A stretch of DNA of 60,347 nt from assembly GCA_002390845.1 (NCBI GenBank), contig DGQT01000003.1, positions 1-60,347 of the forward strand, read 5' to 3'. This DNA is from Chitinophagaceae bacterium UBA4407. GTDB lineage: Bacteria; Bacteroidota; Bacteroidia; Chitinophagales; Chitinophagaceae. The notes under the pieces are model-generated. The model was not told the DNA's origin, searched no databases, and saw nothing but the letters and a program-made list of their open reading frames with translations. Of the stretch, positions 7,655-17,300 are shown piece by piece. A program made the translations under genes and the position numbers. Each line of letters begins with the position of its first letter. Within the stretch, counting starts at the first letter, position 1.

Positions 7655-8125
7655 ATGAAAAGTCTCGTTTTTATTGTTAGCTCTTTGATGATTGGGATTA
7701 ATTCTTTTTCGCAGATTAGTCCTGATATGATAAAACTTGGAAAAGTTAGGCAATTGCCGATGAGAAAAGCTAAAGTGTTTAAATATAAACATCCGGATGG
7801 AACAATTGCTGATTATTCCTCAGCAATATCAATTCTATCTAATACAGACAGCGTTTTTTCAATTCTTGATGGAAAAGTTGCGGCAGTATTTGAATTGCCA
7901 GAGAATAACTTTTCAATAACAATAGTAGATAATGATAGCATTTATTATAATTATTTCAGTCTTAGCAAAGTCGGTTTAAAGAAAAGTGATACCATAAAAA
8001 AAGGAGATTTAATTGGATATGCTAAAAAAGTGTATGAAAAATTTGATTTGTCACTTATGGTTATATCAAACAATGGAAAAGAATATACGGAAGATAAAAT
8101 CTGGCAGTTAATAAAAGATGAATAA
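7655..8125 (+). CDS. Exported degenerate M23/LytM-like protein
   Basis: 156 aa. Seen: signal peptide (SLVFIVSSLMIGINSFSQ), then a mature region whose order of elements resembles the beta-rich LytM/M23 endopeptidase fold: ILDGKVAAV, a two-strand turn, IYYNYFSLSKVGLKKSDTIKKGDLIGYA. The K(K)GDxIG step is typical of M23 proteins. The zinc-binding His residues of true M23 enzymes (HxH) are not present, so it is likely non-catalytic, like NlpD-type activators. Flanked on each side by a core repeat (7576 minus, 8130 plus). Its role is unknown; the fold assignment is tentative. Confidence 0.6.
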   Translation: MKSLVFIVSSLMIGINSFSQISPDMIKLGKVRQLPMRKAKVFKYKHPDGTIADYSSAISILSNTDSVFSILDGKVAAVFELPENNFSITIVDNDSIYYNYFSLSKVGLKKSDTIKKGDLIGYAKKVYEKFDLSLMVISNNGKEYTEDKIWQLIKDE

Positions 8126-8129
8126 CATT

Positions 8130-8180
8130 CCGATCGTACAAGAGTGCGACGCAACAGACGATCACCAAAGAACCGAACGA
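8130..8180 (+). repeat. Core repeat, type A, plus orientation
   Basis: GTACAAGAGTGCGACGCAA at 8136–8154, 10 bases after the M23-like stop, followed by CAGACGATCACCAAAG. Confidence 0.9.
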
Positions 8181-8226
8181 TTGTAACATACGAAAACTTA
8201 TTACTTATACATATCACATATTAAAA

Positions 8227-9312
8227 ATGGAGCAGACAATCACACAAACAAAACCAATTGAGGAAGTATTGCAAAAACGTCCTCTTATTATCAGCGGCCC
8301 ATGCAGCGCAGAAACCGAAGAACAGGTAATGCAAACCGCCATACGTTTAGCCGCAACCGGTAAAGTAGATGTAATGCGTGCAGGTATCTGGAAACCCCGT
8401 ACCCGCCCCGGAAGTTTTGAGGGCATAGGCACCAAAGGCTTACCCTGGTTGCAGCAGGCAAGAAAAGTTACCGGCATTCCGGTGGCTGTAGAAGTTGCTA
8501 CTTCAAAGCAGGCAGAAGATGCGTTGCATTTTGGTGTTGATGTTTTGTGGATAGGTGCCCGTACTACTGTAAACCCTTTCAGCGTGCAGGATGTAGCCGA
8601 TGCGCTTCGTGGCGTTGATGTTCCTGTGCTCATCAAAAACCCTATCAATCCTGATATTGAATTGTGGATTGGCGCAGCAGAACGTGTGGCAAAAGCAGGC
8701 ATTAAAACTATTGGATTAATACACCGTGGATTCAGTTCTTACGGCAACACCGAATACCGCAATGCGCCCATGTGGCACCTTGCAATTGAAATGAAACGCC
8801 GCTACCCGGAGATGATGATGATCAACGATCCATCGCATATTTGTGGTCGCAGAGATATTTTGCAGGACGTTGCTCAAACCGCTATGGACCTGGATTTTGA
8901 TGGTCTTATCATTGAAAGTCATATAGATCCAGACATGGCATGGAGCGATGCAAAGCAACAAATTACTCCGGAACGTTTAGGTGAAATGCTCGATTCAATC
9001 CGCTGGAGAAAAGAAGATATTGCATCTGAAGAATATCATGCAAATCTTGAAAAATTGCGCCAGCAGATCAACCATCTTGATGATGAACTGATGCAGATTA
9101 TCAGTCAGCGTATGAAGGCCGCAGAAAAAATTGGCCAGTACAAGAAAGACAATAACATTACCATTTTGCAAACCAACCGCTGGAACGAAATTCTGGACAG
9201 GGCATTTAAAAGTGGCGAGAAACTTGGTCTAAGCAAAGAGTTCATCACAAAATATTTCGATGCGATGCACATGGAAAGCATCAACCATCAGAACAGGATT
9301 ATGAATTCGTAA
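8227..9312 (+). CDS. aroF: DAHP synthase fused to chorismate mutase (AroQ type)
   Basis: 361 aa. Bifunctional: 3-deoxy-7-phosphoheptulonate synthase (first shikimate step) followed by a chorismate mutase domain. Seen: RPLIISGPCSAETEEQ (about 20–35), MRAGIWKPRTRPGSFEGIG (about 53–71), the metal-site NDPSHICGRR (about 199–208), and a helical AroQ chorismate mutase at about 272–361 (LRQQINHLDDELMQIISQRM). The DAHPS part is of the KDO8PS-like subfamily usual in Bacteroidota and Bacillus. The mutase domain probably supplies prephenate for PheA and TyrA and may mediate feedback. Flanked by core repeats at 8130 and 9400. Confidence 0.95.
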   Translation: MEQTITQTKPIEEVLQKRPLIISGPCSAETEEQVMQTAIRLAATGKVDVMRAGIWKPRTRPGSFEGIGTKGLPWLQQARKVTGIPVAVEVATSKQAEDALHFGVDVLWIGARTTVNPFSVQDVADALRGVDVPVLIKNPINPDIELWIGAAERVAKAGIKTIGLIHRGFSSYGNTEYRNAPMWHLAIEMKRRYPEMMMINDPSHICGRRDILQDVAQTAMDLDFDGLIIESHIDPDMAWSDAKQQITPERLGEMLDSIRWRKEDIASEEYHANLEKLRQQINHLDDELMQIISQRMKAAEKIGQYKKDNNITILQTNRWNEILDRAFKSGEKLGLSKEFITKYFDAMHMESINHQNRIMNS

Positions 9313-9387
9313 TTTGATAATTTGGTGATTTGATGATGAGTCAATGGATTTTCATTTTCAAATTATCAAATCACCAAATCAACAAAT
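9311..9387. repeat. AT-rich inverted repeat overlapping the aroF stop
   Basis: The arm at 9311–9338 (AATTTGATAATTTGGTGATT...) is nearly complementary to 9360–9387 (...TCACCAAATCAACAAATT). It forms a long AT-rich hairpin of about 25 bp that begins in the stop codon. Possible 3' stabiliser or terminator of aroF. Confidence 0.7.
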
Positions 9388-9399
9388 TATTTTAGCCAT

Positions 9400-9465
9400 G
9401 CAGCCGGATAAGCATTAAGCATCCGTTGCGTCGCACTCTTGTACGTTCAGATTATATATTGAACA
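9400..9465 (-). repeat. Core repeat, type A, minus orientation
   Basis: Core TTGCGTCGCACTCTTGTAC at 9426–9444, followed by the inner-side motif GTTCAGATTATATATTGAAC. The outer T-run is replaced by TTTTAGCCATGCAGCCGG. Confidence 0.88.
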
Positions 9466-9471
9466 TTTCCA

Positions 9472-9515
9472 ATTCAGTCCTGTTGCATTTTTTGCAGCAG
9501 GACTGAATAATTTTT
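9472..9515 (+). terminator. Intrinsic terminator before aroB
   Basis: 15-bp stem ATTCAGTCCTGTTGC / GCAGCAGGACTGAAT (one G·T pair) with loop ATTTTTT, followed by AATTTTT. It would end aroF transcription, so aroB probably has its own start. Confidence 0.75.
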
Positions 9516-9558
9516 CATCAATTTTTTCTCAACGCCTTCGCGTCTCTGCAGTTAAAAA

Positions 9559-10590
9559 ATGAAGAAGATAAAATTAGATTTCAGTACCAGTTCAACAGAA
9601 TACTTTTTTGATGCAAGTTTCGATCAACTCGAAAAAATTACGTCGAAAGATAATACCGTACTCGTCACCGATGAAAATGTTTTAAATAAAAACAAAAGCA
9701 AATTCAAAGGCTGGAAAACGATCGTATTACAACCCGGCGAACGGTTTAAAACGCAGGCTGCAGTTGATTCTATCATTGAACAGCTTATTGGTTTTGGTGC
9801 CGACAGAAAAACTTTTCTTGTAGGTATTGGCGGTGGAGTTGTAACAGATATTACAGGTTATGCAGCCAGCATTTATATGCGTGGAATAAAGTTTGGTTTT
9901 GTACCAACTTCCATCCTTGCCATGGTTGACGCATCCATTGGCGGGAAGAATGGAATTGATGTGGGCGTTTATAAAAATATGGTTGGCTTGATTCGTCAGC
10001 CTTCATTTTTATTGTACGATTACAGTTTATTAAAATCATTGCCAAAAGAAGAATGGGTAAATGGTTTTGCAGAGATCATTAAACACGCTTGTATAAAAGA
10101 TGCCGCGATGTTTAAGCTACTTGAAGAAAATAAACTAAGCACTTTTCAAAAAGATAAAACCTTACTCAATAAACTTATTCAGCGCAATGCAATGCTTAAA
10201 AGCAAAGTGGTGCAGCAGGATGAATTTGAACAGGGCGACAGAAAGCTGTTGAACTTTGGTCATACATTCGGTCATGCTATTGAGAACAGCTACGAATTGC
10301 CACACGGTCACGCGGTATCCATTGGAATGGTGGTTGCTTCCGTTATTTCAGAAGCATATAAAAAGTTTAAAGATACAAGCAGGCTTACTGCTTTAATAAA
10401 GCAATACGGGCTTCCAGTGTACCATTCATTCGATGCAGAAAAAGTACTGGCCGTAATGCAATCTGATAAAAAGAAAGTGAAAGATATTATTCATTACGTG
10501 CTCTTGGAAAAAATTGGTAAAGGCGTTGTACATTCTTTGAATGTGAGCGAAATTGAAGCGATTGTTAAGCAGTTAGCTAAAGCCGATTAA
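9559..10590 (+). CDS. aroB: 3-dehydroquinate synthase
   Basis: 343 aa. NAD-dependent cyclisation of DAHP to 3-dehydroquinate, the second shikimate step. Seen: the dinucleotide-binding GIGGGVVTDITGYAAS (about 93–108), PTSILAMVDASIGGKNGID (about 115–134), and the metal-binding His cluster FGHTFGHAIE (about 233–242) with HGHAVSIGM. Length fits the family. Flanked by core repeats on both sides (9400 minus, 10595 plus). Confidence 0.96.
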   Translation: MKKIKLDFSTSSTEYFFDASFDQLEKITSKDNTVLVTDENVLNKNKSKFKGWKTIVLQPGERFKTQAAVDSIIEQLIGFGADRKTFLVGIGGGVVTDITGYAASIYMRGIKFGFVPTSILAMVDASIGGKNGIDVGVYKNMVGLIRQPSFLLYDYSLLKSLPKEEWVNGFAEIIKHACIKDAAMFKLLEENKLSTFQKDKTLLNKLIQRNAMLKSKVVQQDEFEQGDRKLLNFGHTFGHAIENSYELPHGHAVSIGMVVASVISEAYKKFKDTSRLTALIKQYGLPVYHSFDAEKVLAVMQSDKKKVKDIIHYVLLEKIGKGVVHSLNVSEIEAIVKQLAKAD

Positions 10591-10594
10591 TGAT

Positions 10595-10668
10595 CCAACT
10601 GTACAAGAGTCCGCCTGAGGCGGAAGAAAAGTTCAAATAGAATTACTGTATTCTGGCTCAAAAAAATT
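10595..10668 (+). repeat. Core repeat, swapped-cassette copy, plus orientation
   Basis: GTACAAGAGT at 10601–10610 is followed not by GCGACGCAA but by the palindrome CCGCCTGAGGCGG. The usual right end (AGAATTACTGTATTCTGGCTCAAAAAAA) follows and stops just before aroA. Confidence 0.85.
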
Positions 10669-10680
10669 CTTTAGATCGTT

Positions 10681-11979
10681 ATGCAGGCAATTATACAACC
10701 ATCAACTATTTCAGGAATAATTACGGCGGCAGCTTCCAAAAGCTCTATGCAGCGTGCATGTGCAGCTGCTTTGGTAAGAATGGGTGAAAGCGTTATCCAT
10801 AATCCCGGTATCTCGAATGATGATGTAGCTGCATTAAAAGTTATTGAAGCGCTGGGCGCTACTGTGACACATTTATCCGACGGCAGCATTAAGATTACCA
10901 GCAATGGCGTAAATGCCGCAGGAAACCAGGTGCATAATGGTGAAAGTGGTTTAGGAATAAGAATGTTTGCGCCAATTGTTGCTCTCAATGCAAAAGAAAT
11001 GACGATCACCGGCGAGGGTAGTTTGCTTACAAGGCCAATGGATTTCTTCGATGAAATTTTCCCGCAATTGGGTATTCAAATATCTTCTAACAATGGTAAG
11101 CTTCCATTAAAAGTTACCGGCCCTTTGCAGCCAAAAAATATTACGATTGACGGCTCGTTGAGTTCGCAATTTTTAACGGGATTACTGCTTGCTTATTCAG
11201 CATCAGATGCAAGCGATGTTACCATTACCGTGAACAACCTTAAGAGCAAACCCTATGTTGATCTTACGCTTTCCGTAATGGAACAATTTCAATTGAAAGC
11301 TCCTGAGAATAAGGATTACAAAGAATTTTACTTTTCTGTAGAACATGCTAATTACGACGCTACTTTTCTCGACTATACGGTTGAAGGTGACTGGAGCGGC
11401 GGCGCATTTTTATTGGTTGCAGGAGCTATTGCAGGAAAGATTTTAGTGAAAGGTTTAGACGTTGCATCAACGCAGGCTGATAAAGCAGTAATGAAAGCTT
11501 TAATTGATTGCTGCTGCTCGCTTTCTATCACCGATGATCATATTGAAATTGGTCCGGGCCAATTAAAAGCTTTTCATTTTGATGCGAACGATTGCCCTGA
11601 TCTTTTTCCGCCACTTGCTGCGCTTGCTGCATACTGCGAAGGCATTACAGTGATCGAAGGCGTAGAACGTTTGGCGCATAAAGAAAGTGACCGCGGACTA
11701 ACCATTCAGCAGGAACTTGGCAAAATGGGTGTAGTTGTTGAGTTGCAAAATAACCTGATGCTGATACATGGCGGCAAAGGTTTACATGGTGCGCATGTTC
11801 ATTCACGCCACGACCATCGCATTGCCATGATGTGTGCTGTTGCTGGTTTAAAAGCACAAGGCGAAACAGTAATTGATGAAGCGCAGGCAGTATCGAAATC
11901 GTATCCCAATTTTTACGAACATATTCAGCAGCTTGGTGCTGTTGTATCTTTAAATAATAAGGAAACCATTCATGAATAG
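10681..11979 (+). CDS. aroA: 3-phosphoshikimate 1-carboxyvinyltransferase (EPSP synthase)
   Basis: 432 aa. Joins phosphoenolpyruvate to shikimate-3-phosphate. Seen: an N-terminal substrate loop ASKSSMQRACAAALV (about 18–32) with the catalytic Lys, GESGLGIRMFAPI (about 83–95) in place of the classical GNAGT motif, DGSLSSQFLTGLL (about 157–169), and the C-terminal DHRIAMMCAVAGL (about 378–390) plus SKSYPNFYEHI. The departure from GNAGT may change glyphosate affinity (inference). Overlaps aroC by 8 bases. The A-rich end of the repeat at 10595 lies just before its start. Confidence 0.95.
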   Translation: MQAIIQPSTISGIITAAASKSSMQRACAAALVRMGESVIHNPGISNDDVAALKVIEALGATVTHLSDGSIKITSNGVNAAGNQVHNGESGLGIRMFAPIVALNAKEMTITGEGSLLTRPMDFFDEIFPQLGIQISSNNGKLPLKVTGPLQPKNITIDGSLSSQFLTGLLLAYSASDASDVTITVNNLKSKPYVDLTLSVMEQFQLKAPENKDYKEFYFSVEHANYDATFLDYTVEGDWSGGAFLLVAGAIAGKILVKGLDVASTQADKAVMKALIDCCCSLSITDDHIEIGPGQLKAFHFDANDCPDLFPPLAALAAYCEGITVIEGVERLAHKESDRGLTIQQELGKMGVVVELQNNLMLIHGGKGLHGAHVHSRHDHRIAMMCAVAGLKAQGETVIDEAQAVSKSYPNFYEHIQQLGAVVSLNNKETIHE

Positions 11980-12967
11980 TTTTGGCCGCATATTCCGGGT
12001 ACATATTTTCGGTGAATCGCATGGCGAATCTGTAGGTATCGTTATTGATGGTTGCCCCGCAGGATTGCCATTAACAGCCGATGATTTACTGCCCGACCTT
12101 GAGCGCAGAAAAGGTGGCAAACAAAAAGGGACAACACCACGCCAGGAAGCTGATTACCCTTTTTTTAAAAGCGGTGTATTCAACGATAAAACTACCGGTG
12201 CTCCCATAACGATTCTATTTGAAAATAACAATACACGCAGTGGCGATTACGAAAAGCAGCGCAGCTTTCCACGCCCAGGTCATGCAGACTTTGTAGCGCA
12301 TGAAAAGTATGGTGGCAATGAAGATTTTCGCGGTGGCGGCCATTTTAGTGCAAGGCTTACAACGGGTCTAGTAGCCGCCGGTGCCATTGCAAAAAAATTA
12401 ATGCAGGGCGTTACCGTATCTGCGCAGGTTACAGCGATCGGCGGCGAAACCGATCTTGAAAAAGGTTTGCAAAATGCCATTGATGCAAAGGACTCTGTGG
12501 GTGGTTTGGTTGAGTGCCGTGTTACCGGTTTGCCGCTTGGTTTGGGCGAACCATTTTTCGATTCTGTTGAATCACAAATTGCGCATATTGCATTTGCCAT
12601 TCCTGCTGTAAAGGGTATTGAATTTGGAAGCGGTTTTGCTGCTGCAAAAATGTTTGGTACCCAGCACAACGACATGATTGAAAACATGGAAGGCAAAACA
12701 ACAACCAATCATGCAGGCGGCATTGTTGGCGGCATTACCAATGGCAACGAACTTGTATTTCGCATCGCTATAAAACCAACGGCTTCTACGCCAAAACAAC
12801 AGCATAGCCTTAATTGGGAAACAGGACAAATGGAAGACTTCTCCATCAAAGGGCGTCACGATTTGTGTGTGGCACTACGTGCTCCGGTTATCCTGGAAGC
12901 TGCAACAGCCTTAGCTTTGGCAGATTTAATGATGTTGGAAAATCGGATTCCCCGTATTTGGAAGTAA
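11972..12967 (+). CDS. aroC: Chorismate synthase
   Basis: 331 aa. FMN-dependent last step to chorismate. Seen: FGESHGESVGIVIDGCPAGLPL near the N-terminus, RRKGGKQKGTTPRQE, RPGHADFVAHEKYG, the RGGGHFSARLTTGLVAAGAIAK flavin region, and RHDLCVALRAPVILEAATALALADL at the C-terminus. Starts inside the end of aroA (ATGAATAG), so translation is coupled. Completes the shikimate set of this window, except for aroD/aroE/aroK, which are not here. Confidence 0.96.
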   Translation: MNSFGRIFRVHIFGESHGESVGIVIDGCPAGLPLTADDLLPDLERRKGGKQKGTTPRQEADYPFFKSGVFNDKTTGAPITILFENNNTRSGDYEKQRSFPRPGHADFVAHEKYGGNEDFRGGGHFSARLTTGLVAAGAIAKKLMQGVTVSAQVTAIGGETDLEKGLQNAIDAKDSVGGLVECRVTGLPLGLGEPFFDSVESQIAHIAFAIPAVKGIEFGSGFAAAKMFGTQHNDMIENMEGKTTTNHAGGIVGGITNGNELVFRIAIKPTASTPKQQHSLNWETGQMEDFSIKGRHDLCVALRAPVILEAATALALADLMMLENRIPRIWK

Positions 12968-12974
12968 TACATTT

Positions 12975-13032
12975 ATTAGCCGGGCAACATTACTACTATC
13001 AGGCTTTTCTTGCGTCGCGCTCTTATACTTTT
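12975..13032 (-). repeat. Core repeat, type A, minus orientation
   Basis: TTAGCCGGGC outer end; core variant TTGCGTCGCGCTCTTATAC at 13010–13028. Confidence 0.85.
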
Positions 13033-13066
13033 TGTAATACGATTCAGCACCTGATATAAACTCCTT

Positions 13067-13378
13067 ATGGATAAAATCATCTATCATGTTACCACAAAAG
13101 AAGAGTGGCAAACAGCTATTGCAAATGGCTATTTCGAAGCTGCATCATTGGCAACAGAAGGCTTTATTCATTGCAGCACGGAACAACAGGTTGAAGGCGT
13201 ATTACAAAGATATTTTGCAGGTAAAACCAACCTTGTTAAACTAATTATCGCCATCTCTGAATTAACGTCAAAATTACAGCACGATTTTTCGCCTTCGGTG
13301 GGCGAATCGTTCCCGCATGTTTACGGCAGCATCAATATTGATGCTGTAATAATTGTGGAAGCTGTTAATATCAATTGA
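13067..13378 (+). CDS. DUF952 family protein
   Basis: 103 aa. Seen: the N-terminal IYHVTTKEEWQ, then GFIHCSTEQQVEGVLQRYFAGKTNLVKLII and a C-terminal FPHVYGSINIDAVI, all typical of the small DUF952 family. The fold is related to ADP-ribosyltransferase-like proteins, but no activity is established. A stand-alone gene between the aro operon and the DUF4440 gene. Confidence 0.8.
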   Translation: MDKIIYHVTTKEEWQTAIANGYFEAASLATEGFIHCSTEQQVEGVLQRYFAGKTNLVKLIIAISELTSKLQHDFSPSVGESFPHVYGSINIDAVIIVEAVNIN

Positions 13379-13453
13379 GAGGCGGTTTTAAAATACCATA
13401 TAAAGGGTATTAGTACAACATGGGTAAATCGTACCTTCCACAAAATTTAAAAT

Positions 13454-13957
13454 ATGAAAAGAATTTATTTCTCTCTAATGATTGTTACACTGTTTGCAGC
13501 CGCTTGTAACAACCCTGCACCCGCTGTAGTTGAAACAGCTACGGCCCCCGCTGCAATGAATATTGATTCTGTAAAAGCGGCGATTGCCACAAGTAATCAG
13601 CTTTATAATGAATCTTTTGCAAAAGGCGATTCAGCCATGTTCATCGAACGCTATACAAGTGATGCGGTTTTAATGGCACCCAACATGCCTGCATTCAATG
13701 GCAGCGCTGCTATTGGAGGCTTCTACAAAGCTGCGCTTACTCAAATGGGTGTAAAAGGAATTGCGCTCACCACTTCAGATCTATATGCCGAAGGTGATTA
13801 CGCAACTGAACAAGGCACCTACGAATTAATGGGCGCGGATAATAAGTCAATAGATAAAGGCAAGTTTCTGGTAGTTTGGAAAAAAACAGATGCTGGCTGG
13901 AAAATGTACCGCGACTGCTTTAACAGCGACAATCCACCGCCACCTGCAGCAAAATAA
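13454..13957 (+). CDS. Lipoprotein with NTF2-like (DUF4440/SnoaL) domain
   Basis: 167 aa. Seen: lipoprotein signal (lipobox FAAAC, Cys18), a short Ala/Pro/Thr linker, and an NTF2-like cone fold at about 35–160 (LYNESFAKGDSAMFIERYTSDAVLMAPNMPAFNGSAAIGGFY, GKFLVVWKKTDAGWKMYRDCFNS). The family binds small molecules or serves as ketosteroid-isomerase-like enzymes; function here is unknown. Ends in a strong bidirectional terminator at 13968. Confidence 0.8.
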   Translation: MKRIYFSLMIVTLFAAACNNPAPAVVETATAPAAMNIDSVKAAIATSNQLYNESFAKGDSAMFIERYTSDAVLMAPNMPAFNGSAAIGGFYKAALTQMGVKGIALTTSDLYAEGDYATEQGTYELMGADNKSIDKGKFLVVWKKTDAGWKMYRDCFNSDNPPPPAAK

Positions 13958-13967
13958 TTTCGTAACG

Positions 13968-14014
13968 ATATAATTTAAAAGAGGATCATTAGTTGATCCT
14001 CTTTTAAATTATAT
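13968..14014. terminator. Bidirectional terminator, perfect 21-bp stem
   Basis: The arm starting at 13968 (ATATAATTTAAAAGAGGATC...) is perfectly complementary to 13994–14014 around loop TTAGT. A/T-rich on both flanks, so it could act in either direction after the DUF4440 gene. Confidence 0.85.
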
Positions 14015-14039
14015 AATACCTGTATAACTTTTATTTTTG

Positions 14040-14095
14040 ATTAAACTGCACTGCTACTATTAAACTTCTGTTGTGTCACTCACTTGTACTGTTGT
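14040..14095 (-). repeat. Core repeat, type B, minus orientation
   Basis: TTGTGTCACTCACTTGTAC at 14071–14089. Left arm of a pair with 14212. Confidence 0.88.
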
Positions 14096-14211
14096 ATCAA
14101 TATGCAGCACAATGAAACCGTATCATTAAATGGTAACATCTTAAATGTCTGAATGAATATAGAGAAGTTGATACTTAGATTAAAATAGATAAGCCAGCAA
14201 AAAAGATAACA

Positions 14212-14302
14212 GGATTGCACAAGAGTGCTCAATAGAATTGTTGCCGCAGCAGTGTGCGACGCAAGGAACGCTTCACAGATATTTATCTGCCGGGCTCAAA
14301 AC
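14212..14302 (+). repeat. Core repeat, type C, plus orientation
   Basis: GCACAAGAGTGCTCAATAGA, then ATTGTTGCCGCAGC and AGTGTGCGACGCAA (14251–14264), ending GCCGGGCTCAAAA. Type C carries an extra AATAGAATTGTTGC segment before the core. Confidence 0.88.
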
Positions 14303-14315
14303 CTGTATTTTTAAA

Positions 14316-14358
14316 TATAAAAGAGTGCCGATCTGTACAGATGCGGCACTCTTTTATA
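14316..14358 (-). terminator. Terminator of the six-repeat T9SS cargo gene
   Basis: 15-bp stem TATAAAAGAGTGCCG / CGGCACTCTTTTATA with the palindromic loop ATCTGTACAGAT. On the minus strand it is followed by TTTAAAAA. Confidence 0.8.
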
Positions 14359-14385
14359 ATTGCTTATATAAAACCCTTTTGATTT

Positions 14386-17300
14386 TTAATGCTGAATTTT
14401 TATCTCCTGCGTTAGCCTCGTATTATTTTTTGAATTTACAACCACCATGTGATAAATACCATTCGAAAGAGATGAAACATTCAACATGAATTGATTGCGG
14501 CCTGTAACTGTTACCTCATTTCGGGCAACCATCATTCTACCAGATCCATCGAGTAACTGCACTGCAATTTTACCCGCAACAGGTGATGCAATTGAATAAT
14601 TGATCACGCTGTTTGCAGGATTGGGATATACAGATAGTGAAGTATTTTGATTACCTGCTGTTATCGCTGACTCTGTTGAAACGCTGCTTACAGGCTGTGT
14701 AAGAGAAGCGGAAATTGTTTTAACGCCGGCACCATTGGTTTGACTGTTGGTAACATTTGGTGTGGTAGTATAACCAAAAGTTACAGGGTTGGTACTTCCG
14801 TTTATCTGTACCGTTTTACCAATAGACGCAGTTGCCGTTACATTTACAGTGATCAAAAAATATCCACTCGTTGCTGCGGCCAGTGTTCTTGATATATTAA
14901 TTGAATATGCATGTGGTGCTGCAAAGTTCGCTGCTGTTGAACCAATAAATGACGCACCACTTATAACAGGTGATGTAGCGTTGAAATAAACCGAGACTGT
15001 AGAAAGATCGTCATTGTCTTGTGTGCCGCTTAAAGTAAACTGGATATTGTTTGCAGTTGCAGAAGCAGTAAGTACATCCATCTTTGTTATATAAACAATA
15101 TTTGTGTTGGTGCCCACTGCAATATTACCTGCTGCAACAGCAGAAGTGGTTAAAGTAATATCTGCTGCCTGTATGCTTTGTAAACCGCCGCTGTTGTTTT
15201 GACTGTTAGTAACATTGGGTGTTGTAGTATATCCAAATGTAACTGGCGTGGTGCTGCCTGTAATGCGTACATTATGATTATCGGTTGCGCTGCTGATTAC
15301 ATTTACAGTAATTAAAAAGTAACCACTTGTAGCTGCAGCAAGCGTCCTGGAAATATTAATGGAGTAAGCATGTGGTGCTGCAAAATTTGCCGCTGCAGAG
15401 CCAATAAATGAAGCGCCGGAAATTACAGGCGATGTTGCATTGAAATATACTGATACTGTTGAAAGATCATCATTGTCCTGTGTGCCGCTTAGTGTAAACT
15501 GAATATTGTTTGCCGTAACCGGCTCTGTAGTTACGTCCATTTTTACAATATAAACAACGTTGGTATTGGTGCCCTGGTAAATAGTGTCGTCAGCAACAGG
15601 TGAAGTAGTTAAACTAACATCTGCAGCCTGTATCGTTTGTAAACCGCCACCATTATTTTGCTGGTTTAAAATATTGGGAGCTGTAGTATATCCAAATGTA
15701 ACAGGTGTAGTATTGCCCGTAATGCGTATGGTACGGTTATCCGTAGCGCTATTTGTTACATTTACCGTTATTAAAAAATAACCACTTGTGGCAGCAGCTA
15801 ATATTCTGGAAATATTAATTGAATATGCGTGCGGAGCTGCAAAGTTTGCTGCTGCCGAACCAATAAATGATGCACCACTTATAACAGGAGCTGTTGCATT
15901 AAAATAAACAGATACTGTAGAAAGATCATCATTATCGTGATTGCCACTGAGTGTAAACTGAATATTATTCGCAGTTACCGGCTCTGTTGACACTGCCATT
16001 TTAGTTATGTAAACAATATTCGTGTTGGTGCCCTGGTTAAGATTTGCGGCAGCTACAGGTTCTGTTGTTAAAATAACATCTGCAGCCTGAATCGTTTGCG
16101 GGCCCGCCAGGTTCTTCTGTTTGTTTAAAATATTAGGAGCTGTTGTATAGCCAAAAGTTACCGGGGTTGTTTTACCATTTATTTGTATTACATGGTTATC
16201 TGTTGCAGTGCTGTTTACATTTACCGTAATTAAAAAATAACCTGTAGTACCCGCTGCCAGCGTTCTTGATATGTTGATCGAATATGCATGTGGTGCAGCA
16301 AAGTTAGCTGCTGCCGAACCTATAAAAGAAGCTCCTGAAATAACCGGTGCTGTAGCGTTAAAATATACAGATACCGTTGACAGGTCATCATTATCATGAT
16401 TGCCGCTTAAAGTAAACTGTATATTGTTTGCCGTAACCGGTTCAGTTGCAACATCCATCTTAGTTATATAAACGATGTTGGTATTGGTGCCCTGGTTAAG
16501 GTTTGCAGCGGCAACTGCAGATGTAGAAAGTGTTACATCAGCGGCCTGAATGGTTTGTACACCTGCAATATTTGTTTGTTGATTGGTAACATTTGGCACT
16601 GTTGAATAACCAAAAGTAACCGGAGTTACATCACCTGTTATAACAACGGTATGATTGTCTGTAGCACCACTTGTAACATTCATCGTAATCAGGAAATACC
16701 CACTGGTACCTGCTGCCAGCGTTCTGGAAATATTGATTGAATACGAATGCGGTGCAGCAAATGTTGCAGCAGCAGAACCTATAAAAGAAGCTCCTGATAT
16801 TACTGGTGATGTAGCATTGAAATATACCGAAACAGTACTCAGATCATCGTTGTCATGATCGCCACTTAAAGTAAACTGAATATTGTTCGCAGTAACCGGT
16901 TCGGTAATTACATCCATTTTGGTAATATAAACTACGTTGGTGTTTGTTCCCTGGTTAATGTTTGCAGCAGTAACAGCCGATGTGGTTAGTGTAACATCCG
17001 CCGCCTGTATTGTTAATATGCCTGCACCGTTATTTTGATTGTTGGTAACACTTGTGGAAGTGGAAAATGAAAATGTCACCGGTGTTGTACTGCCTGTAAT
17101 GCGTATGGTGTGATTATCTGTGGCGCTGCTGGTTACATTAACTGTAATAAGAAAGTAACCTGTTGTACCCGCTGTTACCGTTCTGCTTACATTTATTGAA
17201 TAGGTATGTGGACCTGCAAAAGTGGCTGTTGCCGAACCAATAAAAGAAGCACCTGATATAACCGGCGAGGATGCATTAAAATAAATGCTTACCGTAGAAA

